From assembly GCF_004944975.1 (NCBI RefSeq), contig NZ_SPQG01000003.1:216592-280591 (forward strand): a stretch of DNA of 64,000 nt, given 5' to 3'. The position numbers were made by a program, and so were the translations under genes. Below, piece by piece: positions 16,994 through 31,751 of this stretch; position 1 is the stretch's first letter, and the number at the start of each line of letters is the position of its first letter. The notes under the pieces were generated by a model. The model was not told where the DNA came from. It searched no databases and saw only the letters and a program-made list of their open reading frames with translations. This DNA is from Halorhabdus amylolytica. GTDB lineage: Archaea; Halobacteriota; Halobacteria; Halobacteriales; Haloarculaceae.

Positions 16994-18474
16994 TCACATC
17001 GAGACGAGCGGCTCGTTCGGCGTCTCCAGGCTCGGCGGAAGGTCACTCTCTCCGGTGAGATACAGATCGACGTGCCGGGCGACGTCGCGGCCGCTGCCGA
17101 TCGCCCAGACGATCAGCGATGGCCCCATCTTCGCGTCGCCGGCCGCGAAGACGCCCTCGACGTTCGTCATCAGGTCCTCGTCGGTGGCGAGTGTGCCGTC
17201 GTCGTTGATGTCGACGCCCAGCGGCTCGAACGGACTGGACTCCGGGGCCTCGAACCCGATAGCCAGGATAACCAGGTCCGCGGGGATCTCCAGGTTCGAT
17301 TCGCTGACCTTCTTCTCGGGCGGCCCCTCACCGCCCTCCTCCCAGATGACGCGGTCCGCCTCCAGAGTGTCCACGCGGCCGTTGTCATCGGTATCGACGA
17401 AGGCGTTGGTATCGACGCAGTACTCCTCGATCGCACCCTCCTCCTGGGCGTAGGTCTTCTTGTATGTCTGTGGCTGGTCGGGCCACGGGTTGCCCGGCGG
17501 CCGCTCGACCGGCGGTTTCGGCAGCAGTTCGATCTGGACGACCTGCTCTGCGCCCTGTCGATGGGCCGTCGAGACACAGTCCGCACCGGTGTCTCCCCCG
17601 CCCAGCACGACGACGTTCTTGCCCTCGGCGTCGATGTCCGGGCCTGGAACGTCTTTGCCGGATTGGCGACGGTTCTCCTGGGTTAGATAATCCATCGCGA
17701 AATGGATTCCCTCAAGGTCGCGACCAGGCAGGTCGAGGTCGATCGGTTTCTGAGACCCGACTGCGATGATGGAGGCGTCGAAGTCCTCCTTTAAGCGTTC
17801 GACGGGGACGTTCCCGCCGACCTCGGCGTTGGTCTCGAAGGTGATGCCTTCCTCGCGCAACTGATCGACGCGGCGCTGTACGCGGTGTTTGGCGAACTTC
17901 GCGTCCGGGATGCCGTAGCGCATCAGCCCGCCGATTTCGTCGGCCCGCTCGAACACCGTCACGTGATGGCCTGCCCGGTTGAGTTGCTGGGCCGCGGCCA
18001 GACCGGACGGACCGCTTCCGACGATCGCGACCTCGTATTCGGTACGCATTTCGGGCGGTTCAGGCTCGATCCAGCCCTCCTCCCAGCCCTTGTCGGCGAT
18101 GGCGCGCTCGATGGACTTGATCGTCACCGGATCGTCGTTGTACGCTAACACACAGGAGTTCTCGCAAGGCGCCGGACAGTTGTAACCCGTGAACTCCGGG
18201 AAGTTGTTGGTCGCATGGAGACGTTCGAGTGCTTCCTTCCAGTCGTCGCGGTGGACGAGATCGTTCCAGTCGGGGATGATGTTCCCGATCGGACACCCGC
18301 CCATGCAGGTCGGCGTCCCGCAATCCATGCACCGTTCACCCTGCTCGGCCAGGTGTTCCTCGTTCCACTCGGGTTCCCACACTTCCTCGAAGTCCCCCTT
18401 TCGTTCTTCCGGGTCGCGCTTGCCGATCGACCGGCGACGGTGGCGGCGGTAGCCCCCAGGGTGGCGTTCGGCCA

Positions 18475-18475
<1 letters not shown>
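16994..18475 (-). CDS. gltD: Glutamate synthase small subunit GltD
   Basis: The 493-residue NADPH-dependent FAD/iron-sulfur subunit passes electrons to GltB to make glutamate from glutamine and 2-oxoglutarate. Near residue 49 the cysteine group CMDCGTPTCMGGCPIGN, followed by CPAPCENSC, binds the [4Fe-4S] clusters. VAIVGSGPSGLAAAQQL is the FAD site, GGGDTGADC the NADPH site and AIGFEAPES...GVFAAGDAKMG the C-terminal FAD motif. It shares one base with the gltB stop (TGATG). Confidence 0.95.
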
Positions 18476-23013
<4,538 letters not shown>

Positions 23014-23333
23014 GTGACTAGTTCGCACAGACAAGCATAAGGGGCGGGGTGCGTGCAGGAATTGCGCACCCCCCACTGTCTCTCGGACGACCGGCCGGTA
23101 TTTTGGCCACCCCTCGCGTGATCGTCCCGATTTCGCGTCCGATCCCGGACGTTCGGTCACTGTGTCGACGCACGACCGAAAACTATCATGATCGAGGTTG
23201 TACGACTGTCGACAGATGGTGTTTTGCCCTTTCGTAACTCTGCCGTCGGACGACATCACGACGTGCCTGTCGACTCGTCATCGACTGTTCGCGAACTCGA
23301 TCAGTTCGACATCCCCTCTGGTGGCCTGACTCG
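23014..23333 (+). other. Intergenic region upstream of gltB
   Basis: The part next to gltB holds a TATA-like CCTTATGC on the minus strand (about 23035-23042). The rest contains a short palindrome CTGTCGACAG (23206-23215) and no open frame I would support. The GNAT gene ends at 23334, so its terminator should also lie here, but I see no clear T-run on the minus strand. Confidence 0.5.
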
Positions 23334-23810
23334 TCAGTTCTCGGGCGACTGCTCGATGGATTTCACCAGCCTCCTGGCCGGTAAGCCGTGCCAGTCTGTC
23401 TCTCCCTCTTGTTCGAAGCCCTGTGTCTCGAAGAACCCGGCGGCGACAGTCGGTGCACTGACACACAGTTCTGTGAGTCCGATCTCACCTGCGCGCTCCT
23501 CGAGGCGGTCGACGAGCACACTCCCGAACCCTTCCCCCTGATAGTCAGTGTTCGTGGCGATCGATGGTACTTCCCCGGTGTCCTCGGCGAGAACGGCGTA
23601 GGCGACGGGCGTGATCTCGGTCTCGGCGACGAGGACGGTCGTCGGGTCGTCGTCGATCCAGGTTCCGAGGTCCCCTCTCGGATCGGCGACGAGGTCCGCG
23701 TACTGCTTGCGATCGTAGACGTCGCTACAGGCCGCCTCGATCGCCTGACCCCGGAGAATTCCCAGACTCGGAACGTCCGTGCTCGTGGCCGTTCGGATCG
23801 TGACCTTCAT
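23334..23810 (-). CDS. GNAT family N-acetyltransferase
   Basis: A 158-residue acetyltransferase. The acetyl-CoA binding motif appears as TNTDYQGEGFGSVLVDRLEERA (R/Q-x-x-G-x-G/A type, near residue 90), followed by LCVSAPTVAAGFFETQGFEQEG, the usual motif B ending in F-[YF]-x-x-x-G-F. The substrate is unknown. The ATG at 23810 is supported by a minus-strand CTATATG about 30 nt upstream (23837-23845). Confidence 0.8.
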   Translation of the reverse strand: MKVTIRTATSTDVPSLGILRGQAIEAACSDVYDRKQYADLVADPRGDLGTWIDDDPTTVLVAETEITPVAYAVLAEDTGEVPSIATNTDYQGEGFGSVLVDRLEERAGEIGLTELCVSAPTVAAGFFETQGFEQEGETDWHGLPARRLVKSIEQSPEN

Positions 23811-24173
23811 CGCTGGTCTGACCTTTCGGTTCCCGACATATAGCCCCTCGCCGATCCGTCGCATCGTCATTCGATCCCGTACGGTCGCCCCGTTCATGTT
23901 GACTGCTGGGAACGTCACCGGGCCGCAGTCTGCCGATCGTCCGACCCGAGTCTGACGGTGATTTATGTATCTCCCTGCGCCAGAATCGCCCGGGGGCACC
24001 AGGAACGTCACACGCTCCCCCCTTCCCTTCTGACGACGGAACGTCTTCGAGACGGCCGTCACTCGCACGTGTGCGGCATCTTTACGCGTCAGAACCCTTT
24101 TTTATTGCTGTCCCCGAAAGGACGATAGATACGAAGCCAGCACGTCGATGTATCGCCATCGACTCAGCCACCT
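23811..24173 (+). other. Intergenic region between the GNAT gene and the CHAT protease gene
   Basis: This divergent gap holds the GNAT promoter (minus-strand TATA near 23840) and the presumed CHAT promoter: TTTTTTATTG at about 24099-24108, which would start transcription near 24135 with a short leader before the ATG at 24174. I see no convincing gene between 23850 and 24090. Confidence 0.5.
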
Positions 24174-26297
24174 ATGACCGCTGTCCCGACGTCCGAGCCC
24201 CGGTTCGAGACCCTGCAGGCACCGCCCGGTGTACACCTCGTCGATCCGATCGATGGTGGCCAGTTCACGCTTCTGACGCCCGAGCCCGTCGAGTGCACAC
24301 CCTCCTCGACCGACGCGCTGCCAATCCCCGTCGACGGGGCCGTGAGCCTCGACACGGACATCGTTCGAACGCCGTATCTGGTCGGCGTCTGGATCAGGGA
24401 CGCGGCGTTCGACCTCGTTGCACAGTGTACGGGCGGCGACGAAGCGACGTTTGATCCGGACAGCTACGTCGTCGAGTTCTCCTCCGTTCAGCTCAAACTC
24501 TACCTGGGCATCGAGGGTTCCTTTTCGGTCGATGCGACGGGAGATTACGTCGAGTTATCGTTCCCCGAGGCGACCGAGGTGATCGTCGGCATCCGTTCGT
24601 ATCACGAACAGCCGGCCCGTACCATCACGACGACCGACGACATCGACGACGTGATGACCGCGCTCTCCCAGTTCAGAGCGGCGTTGAAAACGACTTCACC
24701 CGAGCGGTCGTTCCCGACGTTGCGCGGACATCCGCCCCTCCTGGAACGGGGCGATGAACTGTCGATCCCGGGCAGTCTCCTCGACCGGGAACCGTCCGTC
24801 TCGATCGAGGTACCAGCCCGGTGGAACCGCGTCCTTCCCGTCGCGCCGTTGGCGTACTATCTCGACGCGGACATCCGAGAAGGTACCCGACCGCGATTGG
24901 TCGCCGACGGTCGATCGATCCCGCTGGACGGACCGGACGGATTCGAGCGCCGCGTCGCGCGCATCCTGCGACACGTCTTCACGCTGGATTGTGTCACGCG
25001 GACGGAGGGGCTGTACAACGTCGATCTGCACGAACGGTCGGTGATCGAGGAGCGGACGACCCTGGACTTCGAGGCATTGTACGACCAGTCTCTCGGGGAG
25101 CGTACCGGCACATACCTCGACGTCCCTTTCGAGGTGGTCGAACCTGCCTCGCCAGAGTGGAAGTTGACCGCGGACGTCCAGCCCGAGGTGGAAAACGTCC
25201 CGGTTCTCCCGTTCCTCGCGGCCGATCTGGCGGAGATCCGCTGTCCACGCCACGGTGACATCACGCCGCGAGTCCTCGAAGACACGTCACCCGATGTTGA
25301 GTCGTTCTTCCGTGAGGAGCCGGTCCTCGTCAGAGGCCCGTCCAGTGCCGTTCGATCTGAAAGCGCCACGAGTCGACCGTCAGTCGAGGATCGCGTGTTC
25401 CGTCCCCAACCGACCGATAGTCTGATGCAGACGTTCGTCGGCGACGGGATCCCGATGGGCGCGACGAAGATGACGCTCGACGCCTTCGAGCGCCGTCTCG
25501 ACTACGAACCCACTGAGTCGGGGCGGATTCGCGTCGATGTCGTGAACAACGAGGAAGCGATGAGTGACGAGTCCGTCGTCTCGGACGTCTACGGCGCCCG
25601 GGAGTGGATCGACTTCGACGTCACGATCCACGACGAGTTGACGCAGAACGAACTCGCCGCCGTACTGCAGGAGGAAACAGACTTCTTCCACTACATCGGT
25701 CACGTTGAAGATGAAGGGTTCCGCTGTACTGACGGCCATCTCGACGCACGCTCGCTGTCCGATGTCGGCGTGGGGGCGTTTTTGCTCAACGCGTGCAACT
25801 CCTACGAACAGGGTCACACTCTGGTCGACGCCGGTGCGTTGGGCGGGATCGTCACGCTCGCCAATATACCCAATCCAACCGCGACAAGTATCGGAATGAC
25901 GTTAGTTCGGCTACTGAACATCGGATTTTCGCTCTCGACCGCACGAGCCTTGCTGGAGAAAGACGAGCAACTCGCAAGCCGATACATGGTCGTCGGCGAT
26001 GGACACGCGAACATCGTCGAGAGTCAACTGGGGTCGCCGGTCCATATGGAACTGCAATCCGTCGAGTCCGACGTGATAAAGCTATCAATCCAGGGGTACC
26101 CGATATCTGATATTCCGAACGGAAGTCTCCGCGATTGGCACTTCGAGCCGTTCGAAGAGAATTGTCTGATGACTGCGTGCCTCGAACGTATCGAGATGAC
26201 TAGCGAGGAGTTTGAGCGTCTCTGTGAGAACGGCGACTTTCCAGTACTATACGAGGAACAACTCGTCTGGAGCGAAGAAATTCTCTCCAGGCTTTAG
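24174..26297 (+). CDS. CHAT-domain (caspase-like) protease, halobacterial type
   Basis: A 707-residue protein whose C-terminal third matches the CHAT clan CD peptidase fold. The catalytic His is H510 in FHYIGHVEDEGF and the Cys is C541 in AFLLNACNSYEQGHTLVDAG, followed by a GGIVTLANIPNPTATSIG segment typical of the helix after the Cys. The N-terminal ~480 residues are beta-rich and acidic, with no TPR repeats, signal peptide or membrane helix, so they probably form a family-specific regulatory part. CHAT proteins act as proteases in gasdermin, TIR-like and CRISPR-linked (Craspase) immunity, but here the partner is unknown. It is convergent with a 46-aa membrane protein and precedes RecA-like and HalX genes. 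Confidence 0.8.
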   Translation: MTAVPTSEPRFETLQAPPGVHLVDPIDGGQFTLLTPEPVECTPSSTDALPIPVDGAVSLDTDIVRTPYLVGVWIRDAAFDLVAQCTGGDEATFDPDSYVVEFSSVQLKLYLGIEGSFSVDATGDYVELSFPEATEVIVGIRSYHEQPARTITTTDDIDDVMTALSQFRAALKTTSPERSFPTLRGHPPLLERGDELSIPGSLLDREPSVSIEVPARWNRVLPVAPLAYYLDADIREGTRPRLVADGRSIPLDGPDGFERRVARILRHVFTLDCVTRTEGLYNVDLHERSVIEERTTLDFEALYDQSLGERTGTYLDVPFEVVEPASPEWKLTADVQPEVENVPVLPFLAADLAEIRCPRHGDITPRVLEDTSPDVESFFREEPVLVRGPSSAVRSESATSRPSVEDRVFRPQPTDSLMQTFVGDGIPMGATKMTLDAFERRLDYEPTESGRIRVDVVNNEEAMSDESVVSDVYGAREWIDFDVTIHDELTQNELAAVLQEETDFFHYIGHVEDEGFRCTDGHLDARSLSDVGVGAFLLNACNSYEQGHTLVDAGALGGIVTLANIPNPTATSIGMTLVRLLNIGFSLSTARALLEKDEQLASRYMVVGDGHANIVESQLGSPVHMELQSVESDVIKLSIQGYPISDIPNGSLRDWHFEPFEENCLMTACLERIEMTSEEFERLCENGDFPVLYEEQLVWSEEILSRL

Positions 26298-26434
26298 GGG
26301 CCGGGATTACCGCTACTGATTGCCGCTGCCGTCCCTCCGAACTGCGTCAGCAACACGAGCAGCATGAACAGGACGCCCATCATTCGCGGGTGCTGTGCGA
26401 GGAAGTTTTCTCCCTCCGATTCTGATTGGCTCAT
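26294..26434 (-). CDS. 46-aa single-pass membrane protein (DUF7503-like)
   Basis: The peptide has an acidic start (SQSESEGENFLAQHPR), one hydrophobic helix (MMGVLFMLLVLLTQFG) and an Ala/Ser/Gly tail ending GNPGP. This pattern, acidic head, HPR, Leu-rich helix, AAA and a C-terminal GP, is that of a halobacterial small-protein family I recall as DUF7503. A Shine-Dalgarno-like GGAGGTG lies about 5 nt before the ATG. Its TAA and the TAG of the CHAT gene share 4 bp on opposite strands (TTAG at 26294-26297). It is too short to be called by many gene finders. Confidence 0.75.
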   Translation of the reverse strand: MSQSESEGENFLAQHPRMMGVLFMLLVLLTQFGGTAAAISSGNPGP

Positions 26435-26690
26435 AGCCACCTCCAAGTTTATTGCAGGTGTGAAAATAGATTTCTAAAGATATCTAACGATTATATATTT
26501 AATATAAAATTAAGTAATATCAAATATATGAATTCGAAATACGGCGTGGAAGCACGCGCTACGCTCTCATTCGCCGGGTCGCACGTATGGATGGCCTCTC
26601 CCGTAAGTTACTTAATTGTTAGTATTGTAATCGTTGGTAGGTAACACAGATGAGAGAAGTACTTGCGGTGCCCCCAGGGAGGGTCTGTCT
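26435..26690 (+). promoter_or_regulatory. AT-rich divergent promoter region of the CHAT cassette
   Basis: Positions about 26455-26550 are strikingly AT-rich for this genome, including TTATATATTTAATATAAAA (26491-26509), then return to normal composition. The region separates the minus-strand 46-aa gene from the plus-strand RecA-like gene and so must hold both promoters. On the plus side, TTACTTAATTG (about 26607-26617) could be the TATA box, and AGGGAGGG (26676-26683) is a ribosome binding site 7 nt before the GTG at 26691. Confidence 0.55.
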
Positions 26691-27287
26691 GTGAGCGACG
26701 AGCTCTCGCCGGGCGTCGACGCTACTGAAACGCCCTCGAACGTTCTCTGTGTCTGTCCGGCGATCGGTAACGCGAAGAACGAACACTGTCGTGATTTACT
26801 GACGCGCGAGGGGCCGCCAGGGACGGTCCTCGGCGTGACGGTCGCGTCCTCGCCAGGCGAACGCATGTCCGAGTGGAGCAATGTGATCGATCCCGTCAGA
26901 ACCACGCTTTCGTTCGTCGATGTCTCTCATGGCGGGCGCTCGGCCGCGATGTCAGCCGATGGGTTCGGCGGCCAGAACGGCGCGATCGTCAACGTCGTCG
27001 AGGTCGAGGACGTCGATCTCCAGCGTATCGGTGCCGAGCTCACCACACAGCTCGAGAACGCCGAAAAGGGTCCCGTCGTCGTCTGTCTCGATTCGTTGAC
27101 TGATCTTCTGCAGTTCGAAACCGAACGAACGCTCCATCGCTTCCTCAACGTGCTCACTGCACGCGTCGAGCAAGCCGATGCGATCGCACACTACCACATC
27201 GACGCTGACGGTCATCCTGACCGGACGTTCGACACGCTCACACCGCTGTTCGACGCGACGATCCGTCCCAACTGCCGTTCAGAGTGA
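26691..27287 (+). CDS. RecA/KaiC-like protein lacking a Walker A motif (DUF7504-like)
   Basis: The GTG at 26691, preceded by a good ribosome binding site, gives 198 residues. The order of elements follows RAD55/GvpD/KaiC ATPases: a first strand NVLCVCPA, a strand ending in the Walker B-like VVVCLDSLTDLLQF (near residue 125), and the helix RTLHRFLNVLTARV with AIAHYHIDADG. The P-loop GxxxxGK[ST] is missing; IGNAKNEHCRDLL stands in its place. It is therefore probably a non-hydrolysing sensor or scaffold. I recall this halobacterial family as DUF7504. Confidence 0.65.
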   Translation: MSDELSPGVDATETPSNVLCVCPAIGNAKNEHCRDLLTREGPPGTVLGVTVASSPGERMSEWSNVIDPVRTTLSFVDVSHGGRSAAMSADGFGGQNGAIVNVVEVEDVDLQRIGAELTTQLENAEKGPVVVCLDSLTDLLQFETERTLHRFLNVLTARVEQADAIAHYHIDADGHPDRTFDTLTPLFDATIRPNCRSE

Positions 27288-27374
27288 GGCGCCTCAACGG
27301 CATCCATTCGTGGGTTCGGTCTACCGACCGCACCCCGATCATTTTTGTCGTTGCCCGTGATACCTCTCTGCACG

Positions 27375-27926
27375 ATGGCCTCGACGCAGGACGCGGTGTT
27401 GGTCGCCTCCCCCGAGGAGGAACAACGGCTGTCTATCACGTCGGTTCTCAGAGACCACTGGCCTGTACGGATCGCGACGACGCTCGACGGCGCGCTGGAC
27501 AGTCTCGACGACTCGATCGCTGTTACCGTCATCGACGAATCTATCGAGGGGGCGCCGTCGGATCTCTTCGCGGCGCGTCTAGAAAACGAGCTTTCTTTTC
27601 AGATCCTGTGGCTCGGTGCGTCGGAGGGACCCTTCGCCGATCGTGCTGAGGCAGTCCTCGACCCCGCTCGCGTCGAGGACCAGTCTCTGACGATCGTCGA
27701 CCGCTTGCAACGGCGGGCACGATACGATCGACTGCTCACCCGGTTTTACGAACTCGCCCGTAGACGCGGACGTGACGACGAGGAATCGACGGCCGAAGGG
27801 AAACCAGCAGCCACCGACGCGGAACTCGACTCGCTGAAACGGGAACTCGACGAAATTGTGGCGGAACTCGACGACGAAGACGCCTTCGAGGTCGCACTCG
27901 GGGACCGACAAACTGTGGACCGATGA
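27375..27926 (+). CDS. HalX-domain protein with degenerate receiver
   Basis: A 183-residue protein. The N-terminal 110 residues have receiver-like alternation (AVLVASPEEEQRLSI..., VTVIDESIEG, FQILWLGAS) but the usual acidic pair after the first strand is replaced by ASP, so phosphorylation is doubtful. RRARYDRLLTRFYELARRRG (about 113-132) matches the start of a HalX helical domain, and the C-terminal ELDSLKRELDEIVAELDDED is a predicted coiled coil. The ATG at 27375 is preferred to one ten codons earlier. It follows the RecA-like gene after 87 nt and may be co-transcribed. Confidence 0.65.
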   Translation: MASTQDAVLVASPEEEQRLSITSVLRDHWPVRIATTLDGALDSLDDSIAVTVIDESIEGAPSDLFAARLENELSFQILWLGASEGPFADRAEAVLDPARVEDQSLTIVDRLQRRARYDRLLTRFYELARRRGRDDEESTAEGKPAATDAELDSLKRELDEIVAELDDEDAFEVALGDRQTVDR

Positions 27927-27942
27927 GCGGGATCGACGGCGT

Positions 27943-28563
27943 TCAGGCTTCTTCGACGTACGGAAGCAAACCCGCAGTCCGCTCTATCTCGCCGCTGTTG
28001 GCGCTCATCAGTGCTGTGGTGTCCCAGATGCCCTCGACCAGGGCCTGTCGCTGGGCGTCGTCGACGGTGACGTCGACTGTCTGATCGCCATAGGTGACGG
28101 TTTCGCCCTCGACGTCGATGTCGATCTCACCTTCCGGATTCGCTTCGATCCAGTCTTGCAGGTCGGCAATCGTCTCGTGATCGGCCGTTACCGTGGGCAT
28201 CCCCAACGCGAGGCAGTTGCCCGCGAAGATCTCGGCGAAGGACTCGCCGATGAACGCGTCGATCCCCCAGCGCATCAACGCCTGGGGAGCGTGCTCTCGA
28301 GAGGAGCCACAGCCGAAGTTGTCGTTGACCACCATCACGTTGGCATCGCGGAACCGCTCCTCGTTCATCGGGTGCTCTTTCTGGTTGTCCTCGTCGTCGA
28401 AGCGCTGATCGAAGAACGCGAACTGACCGAGGCCGTCGAAGGTGACGACCTTCATGAAGCGCGCGGGGATGATCTGGTCGGTGTCGATGTCGTTCCCGCG
28501 GATGGGCACGCCAGTACCCGTCACCTCGCGCACTTCGGGGATGTCGGCGTCGAAGTCGCTCAT
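27943..28563 (-). CDS. leuD: 3-isopropylmalate dehydratase small subunit LeuD
   Basis: The 206-residue swivel subunit of isopropylmalate isomerase in leucine synthesis. [16 protein letters not shown] near residue 23 and [15 protein letters not shown] near residue 83 are the substrate-recognition and active-site loops. It begins within the leuC stop (ATGA overlap). The convergent HalX gene ends 16 nt away. Confidence 0.94.
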   Translation of the reverse strand: MSDFDADIPEVREVTGTGVPIRGNDIDTDQIIPARFMKVVTFDGLGQFAFFDQRFDDEDNQKEHPMNEERFRDANVMVVNDNFGCGSSREHAPQALMRWGIDAFIGESFAEIFAGNCLALGMPTVTADHETIADLQDWIEANPEGEIDIDVEGETVTYGDQTVDVTVDDAQRQALVEGIWDTTALMSANSGEIERTAGLLPYVEEA

Positions 28564-29981
28564 GCGGGCGTCACCTCCGGCAGTTCGCGCACGTCAGTCA
28601 CTTCCCCGGTGATCGCCGCGGCGGCAACCATCTGGGGGTTCATCAGCACCGTCCGGCCGTCTTTCGAGCCCTGGCGGCCGACGAAGTTCCGGTTCGACGA
28701 CGACGCGGAGGCCTCATCACCCTCCAGTTGATCCTCGTTCATGCCCAGACACATCGAACAACCCGCGTTGCGCCACTCGAAGCCGGCCTCCCGGAAGACG
28801 TCCGCGAGTCCTTCCTCCTCGGCAGCTCTCTGGACGCGCTGACTCCCGGGGACGACCATCGCCCGGACGCTGTCGTCGACTTGCCGACCCTCGACGATCG
28901 ATGCCGCCCGTCGCAAGTCGGGCAGGCGGGCGTTCGTACACGAGCCCAGGAAGACGATGTCGATGTCGTAGCCCGCCATGGTTTCGCCGGGCTCGACGCG
29001 CATGTGTTCTTGAGCGCGTCGGGCGGTCTCCTGTTTGTCCTCGGGCAGGTCCTCGGGGGCGGGGATCGGCTCGCTGATGCCGATGCCCTGGCCCGGCGTC
29101 GTACCCCACGTGACGACCGGTTCCAGTTCGCTCGCGTCGATGTGGACCACGTCGTCGTACTCGGCGTCCGCGTCGCTCCGGATGGACTCCCAGTAGGGTT
29201 TCAGCTCGTCGAACTTCTCGGGGTTCTCCTGGAAGTAGTCCGTCTCCTTCATCCACTCGTAGGTGGTCTCGTCGGGGTTGACGTAGCCCGCGCGAGCGCC
29301 ACCCTCGATGGACATGTTACAGATCGACATTCGGCCTTCCATGTCGAGGTTCTCGATGGCCTCGCCGGCGTACTCATAGACGTATCCGACGCCGCCGTCG
29401 GTGCCCAGCCGGCGGATGATTTCCAAGATGATGTCCTTGGCCTCGACGCCCGGCCCCAGTTCGCCGTCAACCTGGATCTTCCGGACTTTCTGTTTCTCCA
29501 TGGCGATGCACTGGGTGGCAAGCACGTCCCGAATCTGGGAGGTGCCGATGCCGAAGGCCAGTGCGCCGAACGCGCCGTGCGTGGAAGTGTGGCTGTCGCC
29601 ACAGACGATCGTCTTGCCGGGCTGTGTGATGCCCTGCTCCGGGCCAATGACGTGGACGATGCCCTGATCGCCCGTCGTCGGGTCCGAGAACTCGATGCCC
29701 GCCTCCCGGACGTTCTCCTCCAGTTCGCTCATCATCTCCTCGGCCGCGTCGTCGCTGTAGGGCCGGGACTGATCGCTCGTCGGGACGATGTGATCGACGG
29801 TCGCGTGAGTGAGATCCGGACGGGCGACTTCGATATCGCGCTCCCGAAGCATGCCGAACGCCTGCGGGCTGGTGACCTCGTGGATGAGGTGCAGCCCGAC
29901 GAACAGCTGATCCTGCCCGTTGGGCAGCGTCGTTACCTTGTGGCGATCCCACACCTTGTCGTACAGCGTTCCTTGACTCAT
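28560..29981 (-). CDS. leuC: 3-isopropylmalate dehydratase large subunit LeuC
   Basis: The 473-residue aconitase-family subunit with a [4Fe-4S] cluster. The Cys ligands lie in [15 protein letters not shown] (near residue 350) and in [15 protein letters not shown] (near 410). [19 protein letters not shown] is the conserved active-site loop. The length and the EGEA-like ends match the bacterial LeuC class rather than the short archaeal homoaconitase type. It forms a pair with leuD. The ilvC stop lies 66 nt upstream, so it is probably read from the ilvB promoter. Confidence 0.94.
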   Translation of the reverse strand: MSQGTLYDKVWDRHKVTTLPNGQDQLFVGLHLIHEVTSPQAFGMLRERDIEVARPDLTHATVDHIVPTSDQSRPYSDDAAEEMMSELEENVREAGIEFSDPTTGDQGIVHVIGPEQGITQPGKTIVCGDSHTSTHGAFGALAFGIGTSQIRDVLATQCIAMEKQKVRKIQVDGELGPGVEAKDIILEIIRRLGTDGGVGYVYEYAGEAIENLDMEGRMSICNMSIEGGARAGYVNPDETTYEWMKETDYFQENPEKFDELKPYWESIRSDADAEYDDVVHIDASELEPVVTWGTTPGQGIGISEPIPAPEDLPEDKQETARRAQEHMRVEPGETMAGYDIDIVFLGSCTNARLPDLRRAASIVEGRQVDDSVRAMVVPGSQRVQRAAEEEGLADVFREAGFEWRNAGCSMCLGMNEDQLEGDEASASSSNRNFVGRQGSKDGRTVLMNPQMVAAAAITGEVTDVRELPEVTPA

Positions 29982-30047
29982 ACTCGATCTACCGTTCCGT
30001 TCGTTACTGTGCCGCTCGTGTATCCTCGATACCGTGCTTTCATATAC

Positions 30048-31058
<1,011 letters not shown>

Positions 31059-31131
31059 GGTTTCGTCGTCTTGTGTCTGCATTGGACTGGTGTTCAATCT
31101 ATCGTGTCTGGGCGATCTCGCGTCCGACGAG

Positions 31132-31749
31132 TCACTCTTCGCTTGCGTATCCGTTCGCGTCCATCGTCTCCGCGCCGCGTTCGAGCGCCGCTGCGCCGGT
31201 GCGGACGACCTCTTCGACATCGAACTGTTCGAAGGCCTCGACCGCGGCGTCGATCTTCTGCTTGCTGCCCGTGATCTCGACGGTCACGGCGTTGGGCGAG
31301 GCGTCAACCGCCTGGCCGTTGTACATCTCCGCGACCGACTGGACGTCGTCGGGTTTCTCGGCTCGCACCTTCACCAGAGCGAGTTCCCGCCGCATCGCCT
31401 CGGGCTTTAACTCCTCGACAGCGATCGTCGGGATCAGTTTCCGGAGCTGCTTCTTGGCCTGTTCGACGCCGGGCTCGGGCTCTTCGATGACGATCGTCAT
31501 CCGGGCGACGTTCTTGTCGGTCGTCGGCCCGACAGTGAGACTCTCGATGTTGAACTGCCGGCGACTGAACAGGCCCGACACCTCGGCGAGGACGCCCGGC
31601 TCGTGTTTGACCAGCGCCGACAGCACCGCGTGACGGGGCTGGTGGGTCGCTTCCGCTTCTGGATCGATGCGAATACCTTGTGTGTTGCGCCGCCCCTCGG
31701 GTCGCATCCGCTCGTCGGGGGCCGGCCCAGGGAGTTCTCCACTGCTCAT
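31132..31749 (-). CDS. ilvN: Acetolactate synthase small (regulatory) subunit IlvN
   Basis: A 205-residue protein with an ACT domain (about residues 40-115: [31 protein letters not shown]) that senses valine and controls IlvB, followed by the C-terminal ALS_ss_C domain. A hydrophilic N-terminal extension of about 35 residues precedes the ACT domain. The start lies 2 nt after the ilvB stop. Confidence 0.93.
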   Translation of the reverse strand: MSSGELPGPAPDERMRPEGRRNTQGIRIDPEAEATHQPRHAVLSALVKHEPGVLAEVSGLFSRRQFNIESLTVGPTTDKNVARMTIVIEEPEPGVEQAKKQLRKLIPTIAVEELKPEAMRRELALVKVRAEKPDDVQSVAEMYNGQAVDASPNAVTVEITGSKQKIDAAVEAFEQFDVEEVVRTGAAALERGAETMDANGYASEE

Positions 31750-31751
31750 TG

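Noticed and set aside
23206-23215. Palindrome CTGTCGACAG upstream of gltB
   Set aside because: It is only 10 bp long, built from a common GTCGAC core in this GC-rich DNA, and too far from the gltB TATA box to be a convincing operator.
26426-26644. A 72-codon plus-strand frame in the AT-rich gap of the CHAT cassette
   Set aside because: It begins at TTG, its composition follows AT-rich noncoding DNA, and it overlaps the promoters of both neighbours.
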